Notes under the pieces: generated by a model | What the model was told of the DNA's origin: nothing | Database searches by the model: none | Seen by the model: only the letters and a program-made list of their open reading frames with translations | Translations under genes and position numbers: made by a program | Assembly: GCF_003463065.1 (NCBI RefSeq) | Contig: NZ_QSCM01000022.1 | Span: 1-45,712, forward strand | From: Blautia sp. OF03-15BH | GTDB taxonomy: Bacteria > Bacillota > Clostridia > Lachnospirales > Lachnospiraceae | Direction: 5' to 3' | Length of the DNA stretch: 45,712 nucleotides | Shown: in pieces, positions 22,875 through 29,377 of the stretch | Numbering within the stretch: the first letter of the stretch is position 1 | Layout of the letters: each line of letters opens with the position of its first letter

Positions 22875-23711
22875 TCAGCGAAGACAATTGCAGATCCCTT
22901 CCAGGGTATCCGGAAAGGAAATCCCGGCTGCTTCCAGCTTTTCTGTAGAAAAAGCCAGATTCCGGAACGCACCGTTTTCCTGCTTTCCAACGATTTTTTC
23001 CGGATCTCCACCCAGGGCTTCGACTGTCTTCCTCGCTGTTTCATAAAAATCTACCCGGTTGGGACTGCCGAAATTATAGACCCCGCCCGGGATTTTTCCA
23101 AGCCTGGTGATCCGCTCCGCCACGGTCCTTCCATCCGTCAGTCCCCGGAAATCATTTTCTGAAAATAAGAGAAGCTCTCCCTTATCCATAGCATTCCTGA
23201 TATTCGTGATAAAATTCGGTTTTACCGGAAGTTTTCCTGGAAGATCATACATCCAGGTAAGGCGGAGAGAAATGCCATCCGGACATAGTGCAGCGATGAC
23301 TTTCTCCGCTTCCAGTTTTTCTCTTCCATATACATTTGCCGGTTTCAAAATTTCTGTTTCTTTGTGCGGTGTCCGGATCTTTGATCCGGTATACACCTGA
23401 TCAGAACTGGCAAAAATGAGCTTCGTTCCGTTTTCGCGGCATACTTTTGCCAGATACTCCACACCGGTGACATTCACCTTCCAGCTTCCTTCCGGATCAC
23501 GTTCGCAGGCTCCGGTGTCCGAAATGGCTGCTGCATGGACCAGGACATCCGGCCGAAAGCTTCCCAATACTCTTTTTACCTGTTCTTCATCTGTAAAATC
23601 CAGTTCCCGCCTGGTCATGGGAAGCACCTTCACCTCTTCCTTTTCTCTGAGAGCGACCTCTACTCTCGGTCCCAGAAAACCTGTGGTCCCTGTGATCATC
23701 CATGTTTCCAT
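22875..23711 (-). CDS. RmlD-like NAD(P)-dependent sugar-nucleotide reductase/epimerase
   Basis: 278 residues from METWMITG, chosen because GGGGG lies 8 nt upstream; the ATG two codons earlier is too close to it. The extended short-chain dehydrogenase fold has the cofactor loop ITGTTGFLGPRV (usual GxxGxxG), the DVLVHAAAISDTGACE block, and the catalytic YGREKLEAE (Y-x3-K). It resembles dTDP-4-dehydrorhamnose reductases and SAM-synthetase beta-type relatives, but no rhamnose genes are nearby, so the substrate is unknown. It appears to be a single gene. Confidence 0.78.
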   Translation of the reverse strand: METWMITGTTGFLGPRVEVALREKEEVKVLPMTRRELDFTDEEQVKRVLGSFRPDVLVHAAAISDTGACERDPEGSWKVNVTGVEYLAKVCRENGTKLIFASSDQVYTGSKIRTPHKETEILKPANVYGREKLEAEKVIAALCPDGISLRLTWMYDLPGKLPVKPNFITNIRNAMDKGELLLFSENDFRGLTDGRTVAERITRLGKIPGGVYNFGSPNRVDFYETARKTVEALGGDPEKIVGKQENGAFRNLAFSTEKLEAAGISFPDTLEGICNCLR

Positions 23712-23784
23712 TTTCATTTCCCCCTTGCATCATCTTGTGATTTTTCTGTGAATTCTTCCCTTATATGTATACAACTTACATTCT

Positions 23785-23802
23785 GTGTGTTACAATACAC
23801 AC
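23785..23802 (+). promoter_or_regulatory. candidate -10 inside an operator-like dyad, redox operon
   Basis: GTGTGT and ACACAC flank TACAAT exactly. No convincing -35 is seen 16-18 bp upstream, so an activator or other control may be needed. The leader also has a GGAGAAAG/CTTTTCTCC stem (23817-23842). Confidence 0.35.
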
Positions 23803-23878
23803 GTCATGGAGAAAGTTGCCCCTGCTTTTCTCCTCATTTTACTAAAATATAATCTTTTATAAAAGGAGATCAAACACT

Positions 23879-25063
23879 ATGAACAGAAAAAAACTGATGG
23901 CCCTTCTGGCCGCTGGTATCTTCAGCGTCGTTTCTATAAATCCAACCGCCGTTCTGGCAGAAAGTGCGGAAACAGAATCCACTACCGGCGAAGCCCTTGC
24001 TGTTCCTGCCGGCGAAGCCTTTGTCGTAGACGGTGACGGTGCAGATGGAGAGATGAGCGTCTCTGATGACGGAACTCCCATCAAAAAGACAGCCAAAGCC
24101 TCTGAGATGGGAATGGCTTCTGAAGATTCCTATTCTTTCCCCTTTATGGGACTGACCGCTGTCCTTCCGGACGAATTAAAAAAGCAGATCGATTCTTCTG
24201 ATGTACTTATGCTCTCCGCTGAAGACTGGACCGAGGCTTTTGACGGGATCAAATATGCCTACCTCAGCTGGAACAAGCTGACCGAGGAGCAGAAATCTGA
24301 AGATGTCAACCTTCTCGGAACCGGCTATGATGAATGGCTTGACAGCATCGAACGCATCGGAACCCTTGGCGTTTACAGCACCGACGTTCTGGACGATCTC
24401 GACGCACTGACCGGCTGTAAGGAGCACAAAGAGCTCGGAAGCAGTGCGGACGGCAACTTCAAATATTATCTGAGCATCAATACCGATGCAGAAAAAGAAC
24501 TCACCGATGAGATCGAGAAAATCGAGACCACACTGACCGAAATGACTCCCTTCAACGGACAGTCTTCCTTTGAACAGCCTTCTGCCGCCACCTCCGAGGC
24601 TGACACAGTAGGAACCTTTGAAACTACCGATATTGATGGAAATGCCTATACAGAAAAAGTATTCAGCGATTATGACCTCACTCTGGTCAATGCCTTTACA
24701 ACCTGGTGTTCTCCCTGTGTCAATGAGATGCCGGAGCTGGAAAAGCTCTATGAAGAAATGAAAGAACAGGGTGTCGGTGTTGTCGGCATGGTACTGGATA
24801 CGGTTGGTGATGATGGAAGCGTCAATGACGAAACCGTTAAAAAAGCACAGGTTTTAAAAGAAAAAACCGGTGTTACCTACCCGCTCCTGATCCCCGATTC
24901 CGGTTTCCTGAACGGACGGATTCAGGGACTTCAGTCCTTCCCGGAATCTTTCTTCGTTGACAAAGAAGGAAACATCGTCGGCGATCCCATCATGGGAAGC
25001 AATGATTTTGATGGCTGGAAAGAAGCGGTTGAAAACCAGCTTGCTGCTCTCAAAGGAGAATGA
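23879..25063 (+). CDS. exported TlpA-like thioredoxin-domain protein
   Basis: 394 residues. A signal peptide (about 1-27, cleavage after VLA) is followed by an acidic linker, an unrecognised alpha-rich domain (about 85-225), and a C-terminal redoxin/TlpA domain (about 240-394). That domain has W276-C-S-P-C280, the cis-Pro region SFPESFFVDKEGNIVG, and VVGMVLDTVGDDGS. It should be a thiol-disulfide oxidoreductase outside the membrane. AAGGAG precedes the ATG. It is the first gene of a three-gene unit with the CXXC membrane peptide (6 nt downstream) and a polyferredoxin-type protein, suggesting that electrons are passed across the membrane to this protein. Confidence 0.88.
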   Translation: MNRKKLMALLAAGIFSVVSINPTAVLAESAETESTTGEALAVPAGEAFVVDGDGADGEMSVSDDGTPIKKTAKASEMGMASEDSYSFPFMGLTAVLPDELKKQIDSSDVLMLSAEDWTEAFDGIKYAYLSWNKLTEEQKSEDVNLLGTGYDEWLDSIERIGTLGVYSTDVLDDLDALTGCKEHKELGSSADGNFKYYLSINTDAEKELTDEIEKIETTLTEMTPFNGQSSFEQPSAATSEADTVGTFETTDIDGNAYTEKVFSDYDLTLVNAFTTWCSPCVNEMPELEKLYEEMKEQGVGVVGMVLDTVGDDGSVNDETVKKAQVLKEKTGVTYPLLIPDSGFLNGRIQGLQSFPESFFVDKEGNIVGDPIMGSNDFDGWKEAVENQLAALKGE

Positions 25064-25069
25064 TCTTCC

Positions 25070-25219
25070 ATGAAAAAAATACTTGATACCAGATGGCCGG
25101 GGCTTGCCCTGGCCGCTGCCGGGATCCTTATGATGGCTTACGGGATTTTCCGGGGAGAGATGAGCGTTGTTCTTACCAAAGCCATAAATATCTGTATGGA
25201 GTGTGTCGGAATTGGATAA
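25070..25219 (+). CDS. CD1871A-type CXXC membrane peptide (49 residues)
   Basis: A 49-residue protein: short basic start (MKKILDTRWP), one hydrophobic helix (about 11-27, GLALAAAGILMMAYGIF), and a C-terminal tail with C42-M-E-C45 just before VGIG. This fits the CD1871A family of CXXC motif-containing peptides known in Clostridia. A GGAG site inside the end of the thioredoxin gene precedes the ATG. The stop overlaps the start region of the polyferredoxin gene. The helix plus CXXC suggests a membrane redox relay between the two neighbours; this is inference. Confidence 0.8.
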   Translation: MKKILDTRWPGLALAAAGILMMAYGIFRGEMSVVLTKAINICMECVGIG

Positions 25220-26075
25220 GAAAAAACAGATCAAAGACTGGCCCAGACATTTGATACAGGCTGGCTGGGCCGCCCTCACAAACTCCCATGTTTCCGGCTT
25301 TATCACCGGAAAAATATATACCGGAAAGCTGAAAAACGTCTGTGTACCCGGTCTGAACTGCTACTCCTGCCCCGGCGCCACAGGAGCCTGTCCCATTGGC
25401 TCCCTGCAGGCAGTCATCGGCAGTTGGAACTTTAAATTTGCCTATTACGTCATCGGTTTCCTGATCTTTGTCGGTGCCCTTCTTGGACGTCTGGTATGCG
25501 GCTTTCTCTGCCCCTTCGGTCTGATCCAGGATCTTTTACATAAAATCCCGTTTTTCAAAAAAATACGCACCTTCCGTGGAGACAAGCTTTTGAGAAAGCT
25601 GAAATACGTGATCTTCCTGGTCTTTGTGATCCTGCTTCCACTGTTTCTCACAGATGTTATGGGACAGGGCGCTCCTTATTTCTGTAAGCTCATCTGTCCT
25701 GCCGGAACTCTGGAGGGCGGCCTTCCCTTGGTGCTCCTGAACAAAGGAATGCGAAGCGCCATCGGCTGGCTCTATCTCTGGAAAAACACCATTCTCCTTG
25801 TGACGGTCCTGCTTTCCATCCTGATCTACCGGCCGTTTTGCAAGTATCTCTGTCCGCTGGGCGCTTTTTATTCCGTTTTCAATAAGGTTTCTGTTTTCCG
25901 TTACCGCATCGACACGGAAAAATGTGTACACTGCGGAAAATGCGCCAGTGCCTGTCAGATGGGTGTCAACCCGGTAGAAACCCCGAACAGCAGCGAATGT
26001 ATCCGTTGCGGCAGATGCCGTCAGGCCTGTCCGAAGGATGCCATTTCCTGCGGTTTCTGTAACAAGAAAAAATAA
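25203..26075 (+). CDS. polyferredoxin-type 4Fe-4S membrane protein (NapH/CcoG-like)
   Basis: Up to 290 residues from GTG (25203). A TTG at 25212 with GGAG at 10-nt spacing may be the true start; both overlap the CXXC peptide gene. Cys motifs CVPGLNCYSCPGATGACPIG, CGFLCPFG, CKLICPAG and CKYLCPLG lie between about five hydrophobic helices, as in NapH/MauN/RnfB-like membrane electron carriers. Two C-terminal 4Fe-4S sets follow (CVHCGKCASACQ and CIRCGRCRQACPKDA). The inferred role is moving electrons from a cytosolic donor through the membrane to the exported thioredoxin. It ends 3 bp from the convergent S66 peptidase stop. Confidence 0.87.
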   Translation: MSELDKKKQIKDWPRHLIQAGWAALTNSHVSGFITGKIYTGKLKNVCVPGLNCYSCPGATGACPIGSLQAVIGSWNFKFAYYVIGFLIFVGALLGRLVCGFLCPFGLIQDLLHKIPFFKKIRTFRGDKLLRKLKYVIFLVFVILLPLFLTDVMGQGAPYFCKLICPAGTLEGGLPLVLLNKGMRSAIGWLYLWKNTILLVTVLLSILIYRPFCKYLCPLGAFYSVFNKVSVFRYRIDTEKCVHCGKCASACQMGVNPVETPNSSECIRCGRCRQACPKDAISCGFCNKKK

Positions 26076-26078
26076 ACG

Positions 26079-27107
26079 TTATCTGCATTCCATATGGATC
26101 TCAATGGAATTCCCCTCCACCCGGACATTTGCATAGCTTCCTGTGATCAGAGGCATTGCCGGGTGGAGATGCCCGAGATCCACATCCATGATGACTGGCA
26201 CCTGATATTTTGCCAGCAGATCCGTTACTGCATGATACTGGTCCAGTCCCATCGCAGGCTGATCAAACATCATCGGTCTTCCGATCAGAAATCCCTTCGT
26301 ATACTGGAACCAGCCTGCATGATCCAGCTGCCAGATCGCACGGCGGATACTGAATACATTCAGCTCACAGGCTTCCAGGAACCAAAGGATCCCGTCTTCT
26401 TTGTATTTTTCTATAAATTCTGTTGTTTTATCAAATTCTGTTCCCTTTAAATTCACCAGGCAATCCAGACAGCCTCCCAGAAGCCTTCCTTCAAAAACCG
26501 TATCCTGATCCGGATATTTTTTCAGGATCATCGGTTCAGTGATGTGATAGGGTTCCAACGGAGTTTCTTCTGTTTTCAATGAACCATCTGCCTTTTCCCA
26601 GCCGTCATAATTCTGTACCGTCCGAACCTCTCCTGTCAGGATACCAAAAGTATCATTCAGAGATGGATGCCAGGGTTCCATACCAAAATCAGCGGCACAG
26701 GGACCATAGACAGAAGCGGTATCACAGAGCGTTGTCAGAAGATAGGTAAAGTTGGTATTGTCCGAATAGCCCAGATACCATTTGGGCGGTGCTTCCCGGA
26801 TGGCATCAAAATCCACATGTTCCAGGATCTCACACATCAGTTCTCCACCACCACAGGAGATCAGGCAGTCATTTTCCCCGCTTCGATAGCTTTCTGTCAG
26901 TTCTTTTCCACATTTTTCCGGTGTATTGCTGATACCGATTCCCTCAGATGCATAGCAGTTCGGACCCAGCTGGCACTGGTATCCCATCTCCTGAAATTTC
27001 TTCTGTGCGTTGAGAAACGCAGATTTATAAGGCTCCGTGGCACAGCCAAAGGAAGGCGCCACAAAACCGATCGTTCCGCCCTTTTTCAGATTTTGGGGAT
27101 ATCTCAT
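26079..27107 (-). CDS. S66 family peptidase (LD-carboxypeptidase / MccF-like)
   Basis: 342 residues from MRYPQNLKK. This start overlaps the Nudix stop as ATGA and has AGGAGG 10 nt upstream; an ATG three codons earlier is too close. Family residues: the nucleophile Ser in YLGYSDNT, the Glu in WFLEACE, the His in DLGHLHPAMPL, and the N-terminal TIGFVAPS. Members cleave muropeptide L,D bonds (LdcA) or detoxify microcin C-type acyl-sulfamoyl adenylates (MccF). The long form with GGGELMCEIL and FEGRLLGGCLDCL resembles the MccF side. It is coupled to a Nudix hydrolase. Confidence 0.85.
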   Translation of the reverse strand: MRYPQNLKKGGTIGFVAPSFGCATEPYKSAFLNAQKKFQEMGYQCQLGPNCYASEGIGISNTPEKCGKELTESYRSGENDCLISCGGGELMCEILEHVDFDAIREAPPKWYLGYSDNTNFTYLLTTLCDTASVYGPCAADFGMEPWHPSLNDTFGILTGEVRTVQNYDGWEKADGSLKTEETPLEPYHITEPMILKKYPDQDTVFEGRLLGGCLDCLVNLKGTEFDKTTEFIEKYKEDGILWFLEACELNVFSIRRAIWQLDHAGWFQYTKGFLIGRPMMFDQPAMGLDQYHAVTDLLAKYQVPVIMDVDLGHLHPAMPLITGSYANVRVEGNSIEIHMECR

Positions 27108-27628
27108 TGTTTCCATTCCTCCTGTTTTTCGATCTTTGAAAAGAAATAGCCGATGCTCGGCACGGTAAGTCCGCTCTCATAAAGCTTCCGTATCTCATCC
27201 GGCCGCATCCAGTGGACTTCACTCACCTCTTTTGTCTCTGCCGCGCCAAGATCCGGCACAAAACATTCCTCTTCTTTTTCTTCAAAAAGCCAGACATCCA
27301 GCAGATGAGGCATAGCCGAATCTCTCACCATAAAGAAAACCTGCCTGCCATTCTCAGGTACCAGTCTTACCCCTACTTCTTCTTCTACTTCCCTGACTGC
27401 TCCGTGAAGACTTGTCTCTCCCAGAAGCACAGACCCTCCCGGGCACTCCCACATCAGCGGATGCGTCGGTCTGTCCGCTGACCGTTTTGATATCAGGTAC
27501 TGTCCCTGGTGGTTCTTCAGCCAGACATGAACAACCAGATGATAAAGTCCTTCCGGTATGGTCTCTCCCCGAATCTGCTCCCGTCCGGTACATTCCCGGT
27601 TTCTCGTATACAAATCCCATTTTTCCAT
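27104..27628 (-). CDS. Nudix hydrolase
   Basis: 174 residues from MEKWDLYTRN, with GGAGG 5 nt upstream. The Nudix box (G-x5-E-x7-REVEEEVGV) starts at GSVLLGE, after the usual LISKRSADRPTHPLMWECPGG. It belongs with IPP-isomerase-like or MutT-type housekeeping hydrolases; the substrate cannot be read from the sequence. It is the first gene of a two-gene unit with the S66 peptidase through an ATGA overlap, so a shared clean-up role on nucleotide-like compounds is possible. Confidence 0.85.
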   Translation of the reverse strand: MEKWDLYTRNRECTGREQIRGETIPEGLYHLVVHVWLKNHQGQYLISKRSADRPTHPLMWECPGGSVLLGETSLHGAVREVEEEVGVRLVPENGRQVFFMVRDSAMPHLLDVWLFEEKEEECFVPDLGAAETKEVSEVHWMRPDEIRKLYESGLTVPSIGYFFSKIEKQEEWKQ

Positions 27629-27761
27629 AGGCGCCTCCGATCTTCCGGACAACAGAATTTTCGGTCAAAAAAATCCTGCTCTGCTGAATCTGTCTGTTTT
27701 CTCCGGATTCTTCTTTTCCAAATTTATTCTAACACAGATTTCAGCAAAACAGGATATTTTT

Positions 27762-28223
27762 CTACTTTTTCTCTCTTTTTTCAAAACTTACAAACCATAC
27801 CATATAGAAGTAGGTATAGACTAAGGCCACGAGCCCCAGAAGAATCTCCAAAAAGAATTTTTCCGTGATTCCCTCCCACAAAAACAAGGCGGTGGGAAAA
27901 GCCGGAAAGATCGTCCAGACAGCCACCCAGCGGTTTTTTCTGTTTTCCCGGACAGCTCTCAGCACGTGGAAATTGATCTCCTCGATCTTATGCTTTCCCA
28001 GAAAACCGATCAGCCCGTGAAAAAACGCCGTAAACACCAGGAGAAAGAAAGCCACCAGGAGATTGGCTCCTACCAGTATCCCTAAAGAATCTGCACCCGG
28101 GTCCAGTTCCCCGCCGCAGCCTTCTCTCGTTACGATTTCTACCGTCATAAACAGATAAATAGCAATGCTTATAAGACTGCACCCAAACATGGCCAGCCAG
28201 GCCCAAAGCTTCTTATTTTTCAT
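27762..28223 (-). CDS. four-helix membrane protein of unknown function
   Basis: About 153 residues from MKNKKLW, overlapping the end of the XRE gene by 11 bp; an ATG two codons earlier is possible. Four hydrophobic segments are seen (about 6-28, 47-71, 97-118, 124-145) with a charged stretch KIEEINFHVLRAVRENRKNRW in the middle. No family was recognised. It is the last gene of the DUF2975-XRE unit, and may be a membrane partner controlled with them. Confidence 0.65.
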   Translation of the reverse strand: MKNKKLWAWLAMFGCSLISIAIYLFMTVEIVTREGCGGELDPGADSLGILVGANLLVAFFLLVFTAFFHGLIGFLGKHKIEEINFHVLRAVRENRKNRWVAVWTIFPAFPTALFLWEGITEKFFLEILLGLVALVYTYFYMVWFVSFEKREKK

Positions 28224-28446
28224 CCGCATCCCCCTCTCCCTGCCGATATTCCAGAAGATCCCCAGGCTGACAGTCCAGCGCCCGGCAGAGCTTTGCCAGA
28301 GTGGAGATTTTCAATGCCTTGGCCTTTCCGTTTTTCAGGATGGAAATGTTTGCCATAGTGATCCCCACTTTCTGAGAAAGCTCAGTCACGCTCATTTTCC
28401 GCTTCGCCAGCATCACATCAATGTTAAAAATAATCTCATCTTCCAT
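28213..28446 (-). CDS. small XRE-family regulator (YozG-like)
   Basis: 77 residues from MEDEIIFNID, chosen for its AAGGAG site; it overlaps neither neighbour's core. Almost the whole protein is one helix-turn-helix domain: LAKRKMSVTELSQKVGITMANISILKNGKAKALKISTLAKLCRALDCQPGDLLEY. Such short Cro/C1-type regulators often pair with DUF2975 membrane proteins, as here. Autoregulation is likely, and a 12-bp inverted repeat over the operon promoter (28944-28985) is a candidate operator. Confidence 0.88.
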   Translation of the reverse strand: MEDEIIFNIDVMLAKRKMSVTELSQKVGITMANISILKNGKAKALKISTLAKLCRALDCQPGDLLEYRQGEGDADEK

Positions 28447-28459
28447 AGCTGCTCCTTTC

Positions 28460-28939
28460 TCAGATGGTAAATTCACTCTCTTCCTGAAGCTTCGCCGCTT
28501 TTTCCACCAGATGGGAAAGACCGGCCGCCGCCACAGAAACAGCGATACCGATAAAGTCAACAAGCAGGGATGCCAGGAGCACTCCTGGATGATTCATTCC
28601 ACAAAGCCACAGTATGATATTTCCTATGAAAAAATAGACGGTATCCCCTCCGGCACAGTAAGCGATCTTTTTCAGAAAGCCCGCATTTTCCATGGAAAAA
28701 GACCTGTCACCGCCAATATTTACTGCAATCTTCCAACCAAAACAGAGCACGCCAAAGCAAGGCAAGCCGCTGATCTCCAGGAAAATGAACCAGGGCAGAT
28801 ACCAGCCTTCAAACTCGGGATATCCCTCCAGAATGCCTTTTCCTGCAAAAGGAACCAGCCAAAGAAAAACAACCAGCCCGCAGATTCCGATTCCCAGGAT
28901 GACTGCTTTCAGCCACCACGCCAATGTTTTCTGATCCAT
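28460..28939 (-). CDS. DUF2975 family membrane protein
   Basis: 159 residues from MDQKTLAWWLK, with AGGAGG 9 nt upstream. Four hydrophobic helices (about 8-30, 46-69, 90-112, 117-140) and an internal Gly/Asp stretch NIGGDRSFSMENAGFLKKI match DUF2975 proteins, which are commonly encoded next to a small XRE regulator. The function is unknown. It is the first gene of a three-gene unit; its ribosome site lies in one arm of a perfect 12-bp inverted repeat. Confidence 0.8.
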   Translation of the reverse strand: MDQKTLAWWLKAVILGIGICGLVVFLWLVPFAGKGILEGYPEFEGWYLPWFIFLEISGLPCFGVLCFGWKIAVNIGGDRSFSMENAGFLKKIAYCAGGDTVYFFIGNIILWLCGMNHPGVLLASLLVDFIGIAVSVAAAGLSHLVEKAAKLQEESEFTI

Positions 28940-28943
28940 AAAA

Positions 28944-28985
28944 AAGATCCTCCTTTCAAAAATATATCTTTCTAAGGAGGATCTT
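28944..28985. promoter_or_regulatory. perfect 12-bp inverted repeat over promoter and ribosome site
   Basis: AAGATCCTCCTT (28944-28955) and AAGGAGGATCTT (28974-28985) are exact inverted copies, 18 bp apart. The left arm contains the DUF2975 ribosome site, and the right arm overlaps the -10. As DNA it could bind the XRE dimer; as RNA it could hide the ribosome site if transcription starts further upstream. Confidence 0.6.
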
Positions 28986-29009
28986 ATCATATTTATTTCT
29001 GTATTGCAA
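28981..29009 (-). promoter_or_regulatory. sigma-A promoter of the DUF2975-XRE operon
   Basis: Minus strand TTGCAA (29004-29009), 17-bp spacer, TAAGAT (28981-28986) with an extended TGA before the -10. Confidence 0.55.
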
Positions 29010-29037
29010 TCTATTTTTATTGTTTTACGATATTTTT

Positions 29038-29196
29038 TTATTTCTTTACAAGAGCAGGAATCCTATAGAGATAATTTTTTCCGGAGGTCACACCATAAAA
29101 TGTGTAGCCCCAGAAATTCATTTTTCCATAAGTATATTTCTTATCCAGCCAGGTGATGCCTCCGTTGCTGAGTATCGTCTGGGATGGGAGATGCAT
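29038..29196 (-). pseudogene. 52-codon C-terminal gene fragment
   Basis: An open frame from ATG (29194-29196) to TAA (29038-29040) encodes SNGGITWLDKKYTYGKMN, then an aromatic-rich run WGYTFYGVTSG and the end YLYRIPALVKK. The composition looks like the end of a larger, possibly extracellular, protein. No ribosome site is seen, and it stops where the IS605-like sequence begins. I read it as a remnant cut by an insertion or deletion; the parent family was not recognised. The gap 28991-29377 otherwise holds the promoter above, the IS605-like unit and a terminator. Confidence 0.4.
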
Positions 29197-29211
29197 TGCA
29201 AAAAAGAACAC

Positions 29212-29359
29212 TTATTTGGTAACAAAATCCGTGGTATAATAGAATCAGTCGATAAGATAAGTGAGCAGATGTGCAATTCATCTCACCACCTGAAGAGGTG
29301 GGCGAATTCTTGCTACATTTGTTAAAAAATATCCCGGAGGAAACCTCCAGGATATTTTT
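29212..29359 (+). ncRNA. promoter-hairpin-terminator unit resembling an IS605-type end
   Basis: A promoter TTATTT (29212-29217), 17-bp spacer, extended TGG, TATAAT (29235-29240) would start an RNA near 29247. That RNA includes the hairpin GCAATTC...CCACCT-GAAG-AGGTGG...GAATTCTTGC (29273-29313) and the terminator at 29324-29359, about 113 nt. On the opposite strand, GCAAGAATTC-hairpin-GATGAATTGC resembles the right end / omega-RNA 3' hairpin of IS200/IS605 elements with tnpB. No transposase is nearby. It is either an orphan element end or a small RNA derived from one. Confidence 0.4.
29324..29359. terminator. bidirectional intrinsic terminator
   Basis: AAAAAATATCCCGGAGG pairs with CCTCCAGGATATTTTT around AAA. 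It ends the DUF1002 gene (-) and the possible small RNA (+). Confidence 0.85.
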
Positions 29360-29377
29360 CCTTTCTCTTTGATCGCT

